The notes: generated from the sequence alone by a model not told the origin. 64,000 bases of DNA from Liolophura sinensis (GCF_032854445.1 NC_088302.1:51736046-51800045), one strand, 5' to 3'; positions 21,164 through 32,965 are shown, counted from the stretch's first letter. Numbers and translations: made by a program.

Positions 21164-22731
21164 GGCTATTTCGGTCACGCTGTCAACAAACGCTTAAACT
21201 ACCCCAGAAATGCCTCAACTGGTCCACCCCACCTTTTCCATACCCATACAGATATCCACATAAACACAGTGCGACCGACTGTCGAGTTTTGAGTTTACCT
21301 AAACCAGATACATAAATCTGGGCTACTTAATCTATGCAATTGTCGTGTTCTTACAACTAGAAATCCATGCAGGCACAGGGCAGGAATGGGTGCATTTTCA
21401 CTCTCCTTGGTTCTCATGGGTTATTTAAGGCACTAGAGCATTTCAGGTCTATGTAGGAGTGGGCCAGGCTTATATTTTCTGTATTACTAAAGCACAAAGA
21501 CAAGTGGGCCAGATCAAGCCCAGTCAAGCACACAGTTCACTGGTCGCTTACGCTGTGTTACGGCAGACGATTATACAGGTAGATACCTATAGTCTAACAC
21601 ACGCTCTCTCAATAGCCAGCTGGAGGTGCGGCGTCCATCCAGAACACGTGGTTAACTTTTCCTCATGCACGCCGACATGTTATTGCACTCGATCTCTGGT
21701 ATGTGAACATTGTGATTTGTTGTTAGAATGAGGTATTATAGCACTCGTCCCTGTTCGTGATGATACCTCGTCACACCACTTAGGCCTATATTTGTCCCGC
21801 TAGGGTTAACGCAAGCGAAGACACAGGCCCTATACTTTACCCGTTTAGCCCACAGCGTGCAATAATGCTAGTCTGTAACGTTCTTGTGACCGCCAGGCCT
21901 GTATAGCTTGTTGCTCGTAAAATCAGAAGTATATGTGTAGGCCTATAGCTGATCATTAAGTCCTGCGTCACGCCCCTTGATTGAGTAATACCATTCCTCT
22001 GCTCACTTCTGTTTTTCACATGAAAAACCAGCCAGCGTGAGTGGTAATGTCCGCTGTCAGTCTCGTATCGTTGTGTGCCTATGACATACCAGCCAATACG
22101 CTATCACCGCCCATATCTGAACGAAGCCTGCACTGGCTGGACGTCGGTTGTAGGACTGAGGCCCAGCCGATAGTTCACTTGGCTCTCTGCCGCTCACACT
22201 GCAGACAGCCTGACTGAAAGCGGTGGTCATTGATCGATAGCCAGTCCTCCACATAAAACTTACTGGCTAGGATCATTACATACATTATAAAGGGATAAAA
22301 AGGTGTTCAGCTTTTAGCGTTGTTCATTGCGTGGGAAGAACAGGTGAATGGCGTGTCAGAAACCGACAACAGAGCGTCAGCAGGTGCGGGATCTTTCAGT
22401 TTCAAATTCTAAGGTGTCAGGTAGAGGTTGAATGTATGATATCACTCAAAATCCCTTTCGAAGCCCATAATGTCATAATGACGACGTGACCAGAAGATGT
22501 CCTTTTCTACACTGTTTTTTTTTTTCAGGTAAGCCAGCGTTTTTTTCGTCACCGCCTTTTTCTGCTTGTGTCTAAGTGACAGACAAAAAGAGGATGTCAG
22601 TAGAAATCCATCTTAGAACTATACTACTGTCAGAAATTACCATTACGTTTTTCTTCAAACGGTTGAACATTTATAGAGGCAACGTTGTTTTCAGGTATGA
22701 AATTATATTTTTTTCTTATTCCAAATGTAAG
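21164..22731. other. 5' flank of the GPCR gene; no other gene recognised
   Basis: This should contain the receptor's 5' UTR and promoter, but no specific motif can be defended. The sequence at 22510-22535 (T-rich then CAG) looks like a splice acceptor but leads into no coding sequence. Confidence 0.45.
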
Positions 22732-22942
22732 GAAACCAAATGATTTTTTTTTTTTTTTTTTTTTGATTGGTGTTTTACGCCGTACTCAAGAATATTTCAC
22801 TTATACGACGGCGGCCAGCATTATGGTGGGTGGAAACCGGGCAGAGCCCGGGGGAAACCCACGACCATCCGCAGGTTGCTGGCAGACCTTCTCACGTACG
22901 GCCGCCAGCATGAGCTAGACTTGAACTCACGAAACCAAATGA
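22732..22942 (-). mobile_element. SINE-1 insertion, 5'-truncated, with 12-bp target duplication
   Basis: The direct repeat GAAACCAAATGA flanks it at 22732-22743 and 22931-22942. The insert (22744-22930) has a 21-nt T run (an A tail on its own strand), the SINE-1 3' end and body, and stops inside the tRNA-like head. The perfect target duplication and high similarity to the other copies suggest a relatively young insertion. Confidence 0.93.
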
Positions 22943-23633
22943 GGTCCTTTCATTACCTCGATCGTCCTATATTGCAACTACTGAGGTAGGGAAATGCCCA
23001 CTATTGGCTTTCATATTATAGAGATGAAGGGATAAACCCGCATTATGTGTCGTTGATAGTCTGGTTGTGGAAATCCTAAAAGTGTAAAATCCAAAAATTG
23101 TTTAAGATGATGACGTAAGTGAATTCTGACTGTCCAAATATAGGTCTTAGTTCGTGATCGAGTTTATAGTGAAGAGCGGGGAAACTCGGTCTGCCAAGAA
23201 ATCATGCAGCGGAGAGTCAAGCACATAGTCTCGCAAAACATGTCTTGTTCACTTTACCAGGTGTCCGGAGATAGTCTGGTAGCGGAAGGCTTCGTAATCT
23301 CCCTTGTTTGACGACATGCTTGAATTTCAAGTATTCCGTATTCAGTGACACTGCACCCCTTATACTTCCGCCAGGGATTTTCAAATTTTTAAAACAAATG
23401 CATACAAGTCTGTTCTGGGTTCCTTCCTAGACACAACAACACAAAACAGCAGAAAGCTGTGAACTGTTTTGAATTGCCGTTATTGACTCGAAGAGGCAGC
23501 AGAAAGTCATTGTAGGCCTTACTATCAGGCAATACTGGTGACTGCGGAAGAGGTCGGCCAGTCGATGTTGTTGTTGCTGTTTTGACACTGATTTCTATCA
23601 TACCTACTTTACCCCAGAATTACCGTCTTAAGG
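22943..23633. other. No gene recognised
   Basis: Non-coding sequence with one short minus-strand chance ORF. Confidence 0.6.
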
Positions 23634-23914
23634 TAACCTTTTTTAACAAATCCATGTACAGGGAGTTAATTTTGGCGCCAACATTCGCCTCACCGTTTAT
23701 AACAGATCTATATACAGAGAGTTATTTTTGGCGCCAACACTCGTTTTACCTTTTTTAACAAATCTATGTATAGGGAGTTATTTTTTGCACCAACACTCCT
23801 TTTACCTTCATAAAGCAAATCTAAGAACAGGGAGTTAATTTTGGCGCCAACAATCGTTTTGCCTTTCTTTAACGAATCTGTGTACAGTTATTTTTGGCGC
23901 CAACACTCGTTTTA
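23634..23914 (+). repeat. ~56-bp tandem array, 5 units, each with a GGCGCC box
   Basis: The palindrome GGCGCC (one unit changed to TGCACC) sits in 'TTTTGGCGCCAACA' at about 23674, 23730, 23786, 23843 and 23896. The remainder of the unit is 'AACAAATCTATGTACAGGGA' and similar. The box resembles an E2F site, which is only a sequence resemblance. Confidence 0.88.
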
Positions 23915-24094
23915 GGTATACTGTGTATTTATTCAATACACTGCATACTTGTCACTACAGCAACTTTCCAACGGCATGAACTTGTCAGGGCATTGAACAA
24001 GTATGGATAACTTGATTAAATAAAGTTGGTTCTCACAGGTGAGTGTCCATTAATTGCAAGCATTAAGGGGATAGAGTAACGACTGTTTAACCGG

Positions 24095-24294
24095 TGTCAG
24101 TATAATGGATTGGGTGGGGCGGCTTTTTGCCTTCGATAAGTCGTCTCAGTGAAGCAGCATTGGATAAAGGAGCGGTGGAAATCCGTCCTGCAACAAGGAG
24201 GCACATTACATGCACTCTAAGGATTCCTTCGTCGTCATATGACTGAAAAATTGTTAAGTACGACGTTAAACCCCAAGCACTCACTCACTCACTT
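24095..24294 (+). mobile_element. SINE-2, 5'-truncated
   Basis: It has the body ('AAGTCGTCTCAGTGAAGCAG', 'GGAGCGGTGGAAATCCG'), then the 3' end 'GTACGACGTTAAACCCCAAG' and an ACTCACTCACT tail. The tRNA-like head is missing. A segment of about 45 bp after 24208 is not in the copy at 15.5 kb. Confidence 0.87.
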
Positions 24295-25234
24295 GACCGC
24301 TTGAAGTTTGCCACTATGGCACAATTGAATTGCTCAGTACAGTACTATCCAACAGCAGTCTAATTTCCATCATCACGCAACTGCATGGCAATCTTTCACA
24401 AAGCTTTTGCACTCCTACGTGACGTGACGTAAATGTGACGTCATTTACAGAGACAAAGCCTGCACGGAAAGTCAACTGCGCAAGTGTTCGCACCCAACCG
24501 ACCCTTATTGAACACTGACCTTTTATCGAAAATATTTACTTTGATATGAATAACACTAGGTAGTTGGGGGGAGACCACAGTAACGTGCCAAAGACCTTAC
24601 TTATGTCTAACGGAGTTTGGTGTTTGGATACCTCCCCAAAAATGTGTGAAGCCGCCAGAAACGTGGAGCAAAAGCTAGCAAGCGAGAGCTATCCTCGGTC
24701 TGGGTGAACATTATACCGGCGCCTACATACGTTTGGTGCTAAGAGGCGTATAAGTTTTATAAATTACAGATTTAGGGTATACATTTCTAATTCTTTTACA
24801 CATTCAGGAAAAATAAGACGTTCTTTGTGTGTCTGCAAAGTAACTCCAATATTATGTATCCTTGGGGTTTTTACATTTTAAAGTCCAGTATTGGAATGAG
24901 AGGGCATTTAATATCGCAGTCGTTCTTTACATCCCGACATCTAGTCCAAACAAAACGTAATTTAGTGGACAGATGATCACTGGCCTGATAACACTGCTGA
25001 ACTATGCAGCCATGACTATAACCTGAATAACTTCTGTACCGTACTCTCCCGAAATATCCTCCTGCGGAAACCATTTTTGTGACCTACATTGTCGATAACA
25101 TGGCGGTGAGCTGTCGAAGAACAATGGGCCTAAAACAGCTGCTCATCACGTTATACCTTTTTCTCAATATCTGCTCCTGTCATGTCACTACATCGCTCTT
25201 AAGGCACAAATAAAGCTTAAACTAAACGTAGTTT
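24295..25234. other. No gene recognised
   Basis: Contains repeated TGACGT-like words near 24420-24445 ('CGTGACGTGACGTAAATGTG'), which resemble CRE half-sites, but no gene adjoins them. Confidence 0.5.
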
Positions 25235-25325
25235 ATATAGACTTACCCCATACTCAAGAATATTTCACTTATGCGACGACAGCCAGCATCACGGTTAGAG
25301 GCAACCGTGCAGACCCAGGAGAACG
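25235..25325 (-). mobile_element. SINE-1, degraded fragment
   Basis: 'CCATACTCAAGAATATTTCA' then 'CTTATGCGACGACAGCCAGC' matches the SINE-1 3' half; the tail is lost. Confidence 0.75.
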
Positions 25326-25959
25326 ATGGAGCAAAATATCATTTATTTATCATATAAATAACACAGGGATGGTTGGTATGTTGTAGACTGCATCTGAAAA
25401 TCATCATATTACTTCACATTGCCCTTCGTTTCAATAGGAGTCCATGTCTTTAGAGCATACAGAAATTGTTACTAGGCAACTCATTATATAAGCAGTTAGG
25501 ACGTAAGATTTTTGAAGTGTTAATATATAACGGTTATGATTATCATTGTTTTAATCTAGTGCAACGGGTGCTTCCTGTGTAGTCCGATATTATGCACAAT
25601 GTACCGGTTGTCTCCAATCGTCACGTTTACACCTATCACCTACTGCGTGCAGGATGTGATTATGTGGCCAGCATATCGTTGTCTGGCTGTCATCTCTTTA
25701 TGACCTATTCAGTGCCTATTTTAGTATTGATATGCACATTTGTTGTGTTTGTCGTCAAATTGCACAGATACTGCTGTGTCTAGCAGCGAATACACAGAAG
25801 CACCCTTTCGACCACAGAGGTCCCTTGAATAAACTTTTGTTAAGGTAATACAGACACTTACCGAAGTTGTACTTCTATGCACCCGGACTCAGCTGAATTA
25901 TAGTTTAGTTAAATACAATAAACCGCATATATAAGCCTACGTATGTGCTTCCCAAACGT
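25326..25959. other. No gene recognised
   Basis: AT-rich with one short plus ORF (25592-25783) rich in Val/Tyr/Cys, no family recognised. Confidence 0.55.
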
Positions 25960-26110
25960 AAGGCATTATGTAAACTTTTACGTGAACAGTCAGAATAAAA
26001 CCCCAAAAGAGGTAAAGTGACAAGAGAACGACCGGCATTACCGGTCACGTGTGACCTCTTTCAGCTATCACACTTCACACTTCCAGCTGTTCGACAATCC
26101 CCCTAAACAT
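25960..26110 (-). repeat. Element A copy, minus orientation
   Basis: 'GTGAACAGTCAGAATAAAAC', 'GGTAAAGTGACAAGAG' and 'CCGGTCACGTGTGACC' are the reverse complement of the element A core. It ends about 120 bp before the large 31-bp array. Confidence 0.75.
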
Positions 26111-26228
26111 TACAGAACATTGTACCCTAGCCCTTTAAAACGGGAGACGCCGTCTTTTTTCGCTAGTGCACAATGCAGTCGTATTGAGGCTACACAGTGT
26201 TGTACGGCTATGAACTTCTCAGTATAAT

Positions 26229-28966
26229 ACGATTGCTACACAATACTCCATGAATCACACATGATACTACACAGTTCTCCTTAAGCAGCACAGGACACTA
26301 CACAGTACTCCATGAACCGCACATGATACTACACAGTTCTCCTTAAGCAGCACAGGACACTACACAGTACTCCATGAACCGCACAGGATACTACACAGTA
26401 CTCCATGAACTAAACAGGATACTACACAGTACTCCATGAACCGAACAGGGTACTACGCAGTACTCTATGAACCCCACAGGATACTACGCAGTACTCTATG
26501 AACCACACAGGATACTACACAGAACTCCATGAACCGCAGGGGATACCACACAGTACACCATAAACCGCACGGGATACTACGCAGTACTCTATGAAGCACA
26601 GGATACTACACAGTACTCTCTGAACCTCACATGATAATACACAGTATTCTATGAACCGCATAAGATGCTACGCAGTACTCTATGAACCGCAAAGGATACT
26701 ACATAGTACTCCATGAAACGCACAGGATATTACACAGTACTCCAGGTGCCGCCCAGGATACTACACAGTACTCTGTGAACCGCACAGAATACTACACAGT
26801 ACTCCATGAACCGCAAAAGATACTACACAGTACTCCATGAACCGCACAGGATAGTACACAGTCCTTCATAAACCGCACAGGATACACAGTGCTCCATGAA
26901 CCGCACATGATACTACACAGTACTCCATGAACCTCACATGATACTACACAGTACTCCGTGAACCGCACAGGATACTACACAGTACTCCATGAACCGCACA
27001 GGATACTACACAGTACTCCTTGAGCCACACAGAATACTACACAATATCCTGTAAACCTCACATGATACTACACAGTTCTCCTTAAACCGCACAGGATTCT
27101 ACACAGTACTCCATAAATCGCACAGGATACTACGCAGTTCTCTATGAACCACACAGGATACTACACAGTACTCCATGAACCACACAGGATACTACACAGT
27201 ACTTCATAAACCGCACGGGATACTACACAGTACTCTATGAAACGCACAGGATATTACACAGTACTCCATGAACCGCACAGGATACTACACAGTACTCCAT
27301 AAACCGCACAGGATATTAGACAGTACTCCATGAACCGCACAGGATATTACACGGTACTCCATGAGCCGCACCGGATACTACACAGCACTCTATGAACCGC
27401 ACAGGATGCTACGCAGTACTCTATGAACAACACAGGATACTACACAGTTCTCTATGAACCACACACGATAGTACACACTACACCATGAACCGCAAAGGAT
27501 ACTACACAGTACCCCATGAACTGCACAGCATACTACACAGAACTTCATGAACCGCACAGGATACTACACAGTACTTCATAAACCGCACGGGATACTACAC
27601 AGTACTCTATGAAACGCACAGGATATTACACAGTACTCCATGAACCGCACAGGATACTACACAGTACTCCATAAACCGCACAGGATATTAGACAGTACTC
27701 CATGAACCGCACAGGATATTACACGGTACTCCATGAGCCGCACCGGATACTACACAGCACTCTATGAACCGCACAGGATGCTACGCAGTACTCTATGAAC
27801 AACACAGGATACTACACAGTTCTCTATGAACCACACACGATAGTACACACTACACCATGAACCGCAAAGGATACTACACAGTACCCCATGAACTGCACAG
27901 CATACTACACAGAACTTCATGAACCGCACAGGATACTACACAGTACTCCATGAACCGCATAGGATATTACACAGTACTCCATGAGCCGCACCGGATACTA
28001 CACAGCACTCTATGAACTGCACAGGATGCTACGCAGTACTCCATGAACTAAACAGGATAAAACACAGTACTCCATGAACCGCACAGGATGCTACGCAGTA
28101 CTCTATGAACAACACAGGATACTACACAGTTCTCTATGAACCACACAGGATACTACACAGTACTCCATGAACCGCAGAGGATACTACGCAGTACTCCGTG
28201 AACCGCACAGGATACTACACAGTACTCTGTAAACCACACAGGATGCTGCACAGTACTCCATGAACCGCACAGGATACTACACACTACTCCATAAACTGCA
28301 CACGATACTACACAGTACTCCATGAACCGCACAGGATATTACACAGTACTCCATGTGCCGCACTTGATACTACGCAGTTCTGTATGAACCACACAGGATA
28401 ATACACAGTACTCCTTGAACCGCACAGGATACTACACAGTACTCCATGAACCGCACAGGATATTACACGGTACTCTATGTGCCGCACTTGATACTACACA
28501 GTTCTCTATGAACCACACAGGATACTACACAGTACTCCATGAACCGCAGGGGATACTACGCAGTGCTCCTTGACCCTCACAGGATACTACACAGTACTCT
28601 GTGAACCACACAGGATGCTGCACAGTACTCCATGAACCGCACAGGATACTACACAGTATTCTATGAACCGCACAGGATACTACACAGTACTTCATAAACC
28701 GCACAGGATGCTACACAATATTCCATGAACCACACAGGATACTACACAGTACTCCATGAAACGCACAGGATACTAAACAGTACTCCATGAACCACACAGG
28801 ATAAAACACAGTACTCCATGAACCGCACAGGATACTACGCAGTACTCTAAGAACCACACAGGATGCTACACAGCACTCTATTAACCTCACAGGATACTAC
28901 ACAGTTTTCTATGAACCACACAGGATAGTACACAGTACTTCATGAACCGCACAGGATACTTCACAG
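26229..28966 (+). repeat. 31-bp satellite-like array, roughly 88 units
   Basis: The consensus unit starts 'TACTCCATGAACCGCACAGG' and ends ATACTACACAG. Units differ at a few recurrent sites (CCG/CCA, TCC/TCT, AAC/AAA), and the register is broken by small indels. Higher-order structure is present: a 62-bp dimer near 26230-26380 and an exact 12-unit duplication at 27199-27942. Confidence 0.97.
27199..27942 (+). repeat. 372-bp higher-order unit, two exact tandem copies
   Basis: 27199-27570 and 27571-27942 appear identical base for base by eye, each equal to 12 x 31 bp and carrying the same private variants ('ATTAGACAG', 'ATAGTACACACTACACC'). The match ends just after 27942. Parts of the same segment recur again near 27975-28150. 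Confidence 0.93.
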
Positions 28967-30254
28967 AAACTGCTCCTATATTCGGGTATGAGCCTACCAA
29001 TTTCATGCTAGTACTGTGCAATCCCGAAAAATTTTTAACCGCGTGACATTAAATTTCTGTTCTGCGCAGTATGAACAGAAAATCTGTGCAGTTCATAAAT
29101 CAATCAGAAACAGTCTCTTGCAGTGTATTTTTTTCTATAAAATATAGATCTGCACACCGATGCAGGTACAATTTATGAGGTCATGTATGACAAGAAACAA
29201 TACGTGGATAATTAACATTAAGGGGTAACAATGTACAAATTACCGGCAACAACTTCATCTTTGTCATGCTGTAACTAAAACAGCAACCCCGCCGAATCCC
29301 ATCTCAGACCCTCACGAGACCAAGTGGCGCCTACATGTTACGGTTTTACGTCATTCCACTCTTAACAGATAGATTGCCAACTACAGCACCGTTTTTTCTG
29401 ATCTAGTCTTCGTAACTGATGGATCTATGCGTCAAAACAGTTAATAATCGCAACGTCAATAGGCCTGCTCTTAATTACATCTCTTGTTACACGACAGCGA
29501 CTATGGCGTAACGCGAGATTAGTTTTTGAGGCGTGAAACTACGAGAAGTGGGACCTCGCCTACCAAAGCATGCAGTACCCTACGTAGGTTACACGAGTGC
29601 ATTGGTTTTCCTTACTATTTATGCAGATTTTGAGCGGTGGTTTGCTGGAAGTGAAGTCATACCATTTTGCTACCTTGGTAGCCTCCAGGGGAGAGGTAGG
29701 ATGTAACACTGGAAAAAAAGGTTTCAGTTCTATCCAAGACAAAATTCTGATATATTTTAACTAGGTGCAAACTAACAGTGCAGAAATTTGTAGTGCATCA
29801 ACAACCTATAATGTCTGTATGGCAGTATTACCCAATCAGTGCTCCTTCATTCTTCAGTTCGTCGACAAATCTTGGACCCAACCGCCTGAATTACGCACGT
29901 GTAACCTGTAGGTTACTCATGGCAGACGAATATATCTAGGTAACAGAATGTAAAAAACATGATATCGAGCTTTGAGAGTCGTAGAAGTGTCCAAAGACCG
30001 CGTCTGAACTCCATGTAGTTCAGCATAAGACTTTGCCTTAGATGTTTATTGTATTTAGCTAAGGCCAGGATTTTAAAATTACCTCCGATAATACATAACA
30101 TTTATCTTAGGCTTTTCAAATGAGTTTACAAAATTAAAATCTGGCTAAACTCTGAAACTTGCAATTATCTATTTTCTGAGGTCCCACCTCGTCACGGTTT
30201 GCTCCTAAAAACGCACCTTTTGAACGTGACAGTGACCTCAAGGGAGGACAATGT
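28967..30254. other. No gene recognised
   Basis: Non-coding sequence between the satellite array and block D; only short chance ORFs. Confidence 0.55.
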
Positions 30255-30420
30255 TCAACACTAACCACCAAAAAACTAAGAAAGTACATATAGCTCAAAA
30301 ATAAGACGGATTCATAAAGCGAGAAACAATCCGTAGTTTGAAGTGATATTGGAAAGACACAATGAATGTTCTAGGTGAACGAGTGAAATCAGTTTCCAGA
30401 CCGTGTAACATGGTAGTTTG
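30255..30420 (+). repeat. Dispersed block D, diverged copy
   Basis: 'AACCACCAAAAAACTAAGAA', 'AATGAATGTTCTAGG' and 'CCAGACCGTGTAACATGG' align with 45780-45935 and 7675-7815. It ends about 80 bp before the recognisable Penelope-like sequence. Confidence 0.65.
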
Positions 30421-30499
30421 TGAGCTGTTGATAATCAACATATGCATACATCCAACGTGACATCAAAGATGTGGCCACTGCCACCGGTTTGCAATGCCC

Positions 30500-31464
30500 A
30501 TGTCACACTTGATAGTTCGGCGCTCTTCCATGAGCTCAACCGAACCCATCTGAAAAAGGCACTAAATCTCTCAGTCACAAATCACATCTTCAAATTCAAT
30601 GAGGCATGTTATGAACAAATTGATGGGGTGTCTAGGGGCTCACCCTTGGTTTCGATATTTACTGACATATTTAAGAACAATTTCTTTGAAAAACACATAA
30701 AACCGAAAGCTATTGAGTTCACCATTTCTCACTACAAGCGTTTTGTTGATGACACTTTTGTGGTGTTTGAAAGTAATCGAAATGTTAACAAATTCCTGGA
30801 CTACATTAACACCACACTCGCAAACATACAGTTTACCTACGAAGAAGAACACCAACGATCCCTTTCTTTCCTAGACATACAAATTACAAAGACTGATAAT
30901 CATATGAAAACTAACATCTACCGAAAAACTACAAGTACAGACCTATATACGAAATGGACAAGCTGTGTGCCGTTCAAACACATGATAAATGTTATTAAAA
31001 CACTTGTCAACAGAGCATGGGGAAGATGCAGCACCTGCAGATAAATACCATTTATTTGTTCACCCACGCAAAATTACAGCAAGAAATTAGAGAGTTAGTT
31101 CCATGTGCTGATATCGTCTTCTCTTCGCAAATTCCCAATGCTATTGGTTCATATTTCCCTTTCAAAGACCGTGAGGATGAATTAGTCAGGTGTAATGTCG
31201 TAAATCAGATAAACTGTGGAGAATGCTCTTCATTTTACAGTGGGGAAACGATTGACAGAACATAATCCTTCAACACGTTCCTATCACGGGTCCTGCTTTG
31301 TTTTACAACATGTCATAACCCAAATTTTTTCCTCGCACAAAATTCTTGACTTTTGTCGTTTTAACTACAAACAGCAAGTGCAAGAATCTTTGTATATCTC
31401 TAAGTTCAGGCCAATCCTAAACAACAATGTGGCTTGCGTCTCACTAAAACTGTTCACCGTGTAA
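30500..31464 (+). pseudogene. Penelope-like retroelement relic: C-terminal RT plus GIY-YIG endonuclease
   Basis: This is the 3' part of a Penelope-like element ORF, whose intact protein joins a reverse transcriptase to a C-terminal GIY-YIG nuclease. The RT part (to about 31010) shows 'EQIDGVSRGSPL', the catalytic 'YKRFVDDTFVVF' block, and 'LSFLDIQITK...IYRKTTSTDLY'. These match the palm and thumb motifs of PLE reverse transcriptases. The frame then shifts, and 'NVVNQINCGECSSFYSGET' (about 31195-31255) matches the GIY-YIG core with YIG changed to YSG. A second shift near 31260 leads into a typical C-terminal stretch ending 'ILNNNVACVSLKLFTV'. The N-terminal half of the RT, including motif A, is missing upstream. 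The copy is truncated with at least two frameshifts and cannot be active. Confidence 0.82.
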
Positions 31465-31720
31465 GTCATTATACTTCCTTATACTCACCTTGTATTGTAT
31501 CATATGCATGCTATGGCCCAACTTATGACAGGTGTCCATAGAACAGTGCTCACTTTACATATGTTTGTTTGTTTTGTTTTTTCTGTGTTTCCTATGTGTG
31601 TGTCACTGTGAACATTTTCTACACAATGTGTATAAATGAAGTGTATAATTGTAAACCGATTGCAGTAGCCCCATCTTTGATGATGGGGTCAGTAGTACCT
31701 TGAAAGTTCAGAAATATAGA
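31465..31720 (+). mobile_element. 3' trailer of the Penelope-like relic
   Basis: This is non-coding sequence between the nuclease end and the SINE inserted at 31721. It includes a T/G-rich stretch around 31560-31610. Near its end is a perfect 7-bp hairpin (31669-31675 with 31682-31688, loop TTTGAT). A short stem next to TGATGA and GAAA tracts is reminiscent of the structured ends of PLEs, but the boundary of the element is not proven. Confidence 0.5.
31669..31688 (+). other. Perfect 7-bp hairpin at the end of the Penelope-like relic
   Basis: CCCCATC pairs with GATGGGG around a 6-nt loop. It lies about 30 bp before the SINE insertion and is the best candidate for a structured element terminus. 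Confidence 0.6.
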
Positions 31721-32018
31721 ATTTATTTATTTATTTGATTGGTGTTTTACGCCGTACTCACTTATTACTTTCACTTATACGACGGCGGTCAGCATTATAG
31801 TGGGTGGAAACCGGGCAGAGAGCCCGGGGGAAACCCACGACCATCCGAAGGTTGCTGGAAGACCTTCCCACTTTGCACTTCCCTTCCCTGCCGGAGAGGA
31901 AGCCAGCATGAGATGGACTTGAACTCACAGCGACCGCATTGGTGAGAGACTCCTGGGTCATTACGCTGCGCTAGCGTGCTAACCAACTGAGCCACGGAGG
32001 CCCCCTCAGAAATATAGA
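31708..32018 (-). mobile_element. SINE-1, full length, with perfect 13-bp target duplication
   Basis: TCAGAAATATAGA flanks the element on both sides (31708-31720 and 32006-32018). Read on the minus strand, the insert (31721-32005) starts with a tRNA-like head: 'TGGCTCAGTTGG' fits the A box and 'GAGTTCAAGTCC' the B box. The body and an (AAAT)n tail follow. It is the reference SINE-1 copy in this window. Transcription would be by RNA polymerase III and mobility would depend on LINE enzymes; this is family knowledge. It landed at the 3' end of the Penelope-like relic. Confidence 0.95.
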
Positions 32019-32074
32019 GAATTAAAATGTATACAGTTGTATTGGTCGTTCTTTACAACGTAGCGAATTTAGTG

Positions 32075-32269
32075 AAACCACTCCAAAGTTCAAGTCAAGC
32101 TCATGCTGGCTTCCTCTCCGGCCGTACGTGGGTAGGTCTGTCAGCAACCTGCGGATGGTCGTGAGTATCCCCCGGGCCGCCGTCGTATAAGTGAAATATT
32201 CTTGAGTTTGGCGTATAACACCAATGAAATAAATAAAAAATTAAATAAATAAATAAATAAACCACTCCA
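32075..32269 (+). mobile_element. SINE-1 insertion, 5'-truncated, with 9-11-bp target duplication
   Basis: ACCACTCCA (with preceding A's) flanks it at 32077-32085 and 32261-32269. The insert begins within the B-box region ('GTTCAAGTCAAGC'), lacks the 'CATAATGCTGG' part of the body, and ends in (AAAT)n. It lies about 60 bp from the full-length SINE-1, in opposite orientation. Confidence 0.9.
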
Positions 32270-32399
32270 TACCAGACTGTATCCACTTCTCCACTTGTTT
32301 TGGTAGTAATAACTTGTGACACTGTTTGACATCGTCATATTAACACATAGGATTAACAATTGCTCCAAGGCGAGATATGTAGGCCTACACATCATAGGC

Positions 32400-32610
32400 A
32401 GTATAATAAAAAGTTATACAGCACAGAGAGTTTAACCAAATCAGCGACAGACACACTAACCGGTGAATGTCGCCCTCTTGTATGATTACTGTTCATGCAA
32501 ATGCTTTAATAGTAGCGAAATACACGCAACTTCGCACTATGGCACCATGCAGACATTCTTTTTTTTTTAATGCAGTGATGTTAACTGTAATTTACTAGGA
32601 CCCATCGGTA
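32400..32610 (+). repeat. Element A copy
   Basis: It has 'TACAGCACAGAGAG', 'ACTAACCGGTGAATGTCGCC', 'TACTGTTCATGCAAATGCTT', 'TATGGCACCATG' and 'GCAGTGATGTTAACTGTAAT'. A T-rich insertion lies before the last phrase. Confidence 0.8.
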
Positions 32611-32756
32611 TACTGATATTTACTTGATTGGATTTGAGTTTTACGGGTATACCGTTATAAAAGTCAGGATAATTTACAGTGTCAAAATTTAAACTATCCC
32701 CCTGTGGGAAAGCAGGCGAGAAGTCGGAATCATAGCTTTTCTTTGGCAGCTTAGTT

Positions 32757-32800
32757 CGATTTATTTGATTGTTGTTTAACGCCATACTCAAAAATTTGCA
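32757..32800 (-). mobile_element. SINE-1 3'-end remnant
   Basis: 'TTATTTGATTGTTGTTTAAC' followed by GCCATACTCA is the SINE-1 3' terminus only. Confidence 0.65.
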
Positions 32801-32887
32801 TCTTAGTTAATTATTGCTCTTTGAGAACCACGTAAATAAGGTAATTTAATACCGATTATCTTTACAGTTCTCTGGCATGACAGTTCT

Positions 32888-32965
32888 GTCACCATGATAA
32901 TATAATGAAGACGTACAGCATAGAGAGAAAATTAATCCAGCGTCGACAGTGATAACAAAGCCGTC
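32888..32965 (+). repeat. Element A, 5' fragment
   Basis: 'GACGTACAGCATAGAGAG' then 'AAATTAATCCAGC...GACAGTGATA' matches the element A start. Confidence 0.6.

Noticed and set aside
24420-24445. Clustered CRE-like half-sites as a promoter
   Set aside because: No transcription unit or other promoter feature lies next to them.
31721-32005. tRNA gene
   Set aside because: The A and B boxes belong to the head of a SINE with body, A-rich tail and target duplication; it does not fold as a complete tRNA. The same applies to 15513-15820 and 48368-48749.
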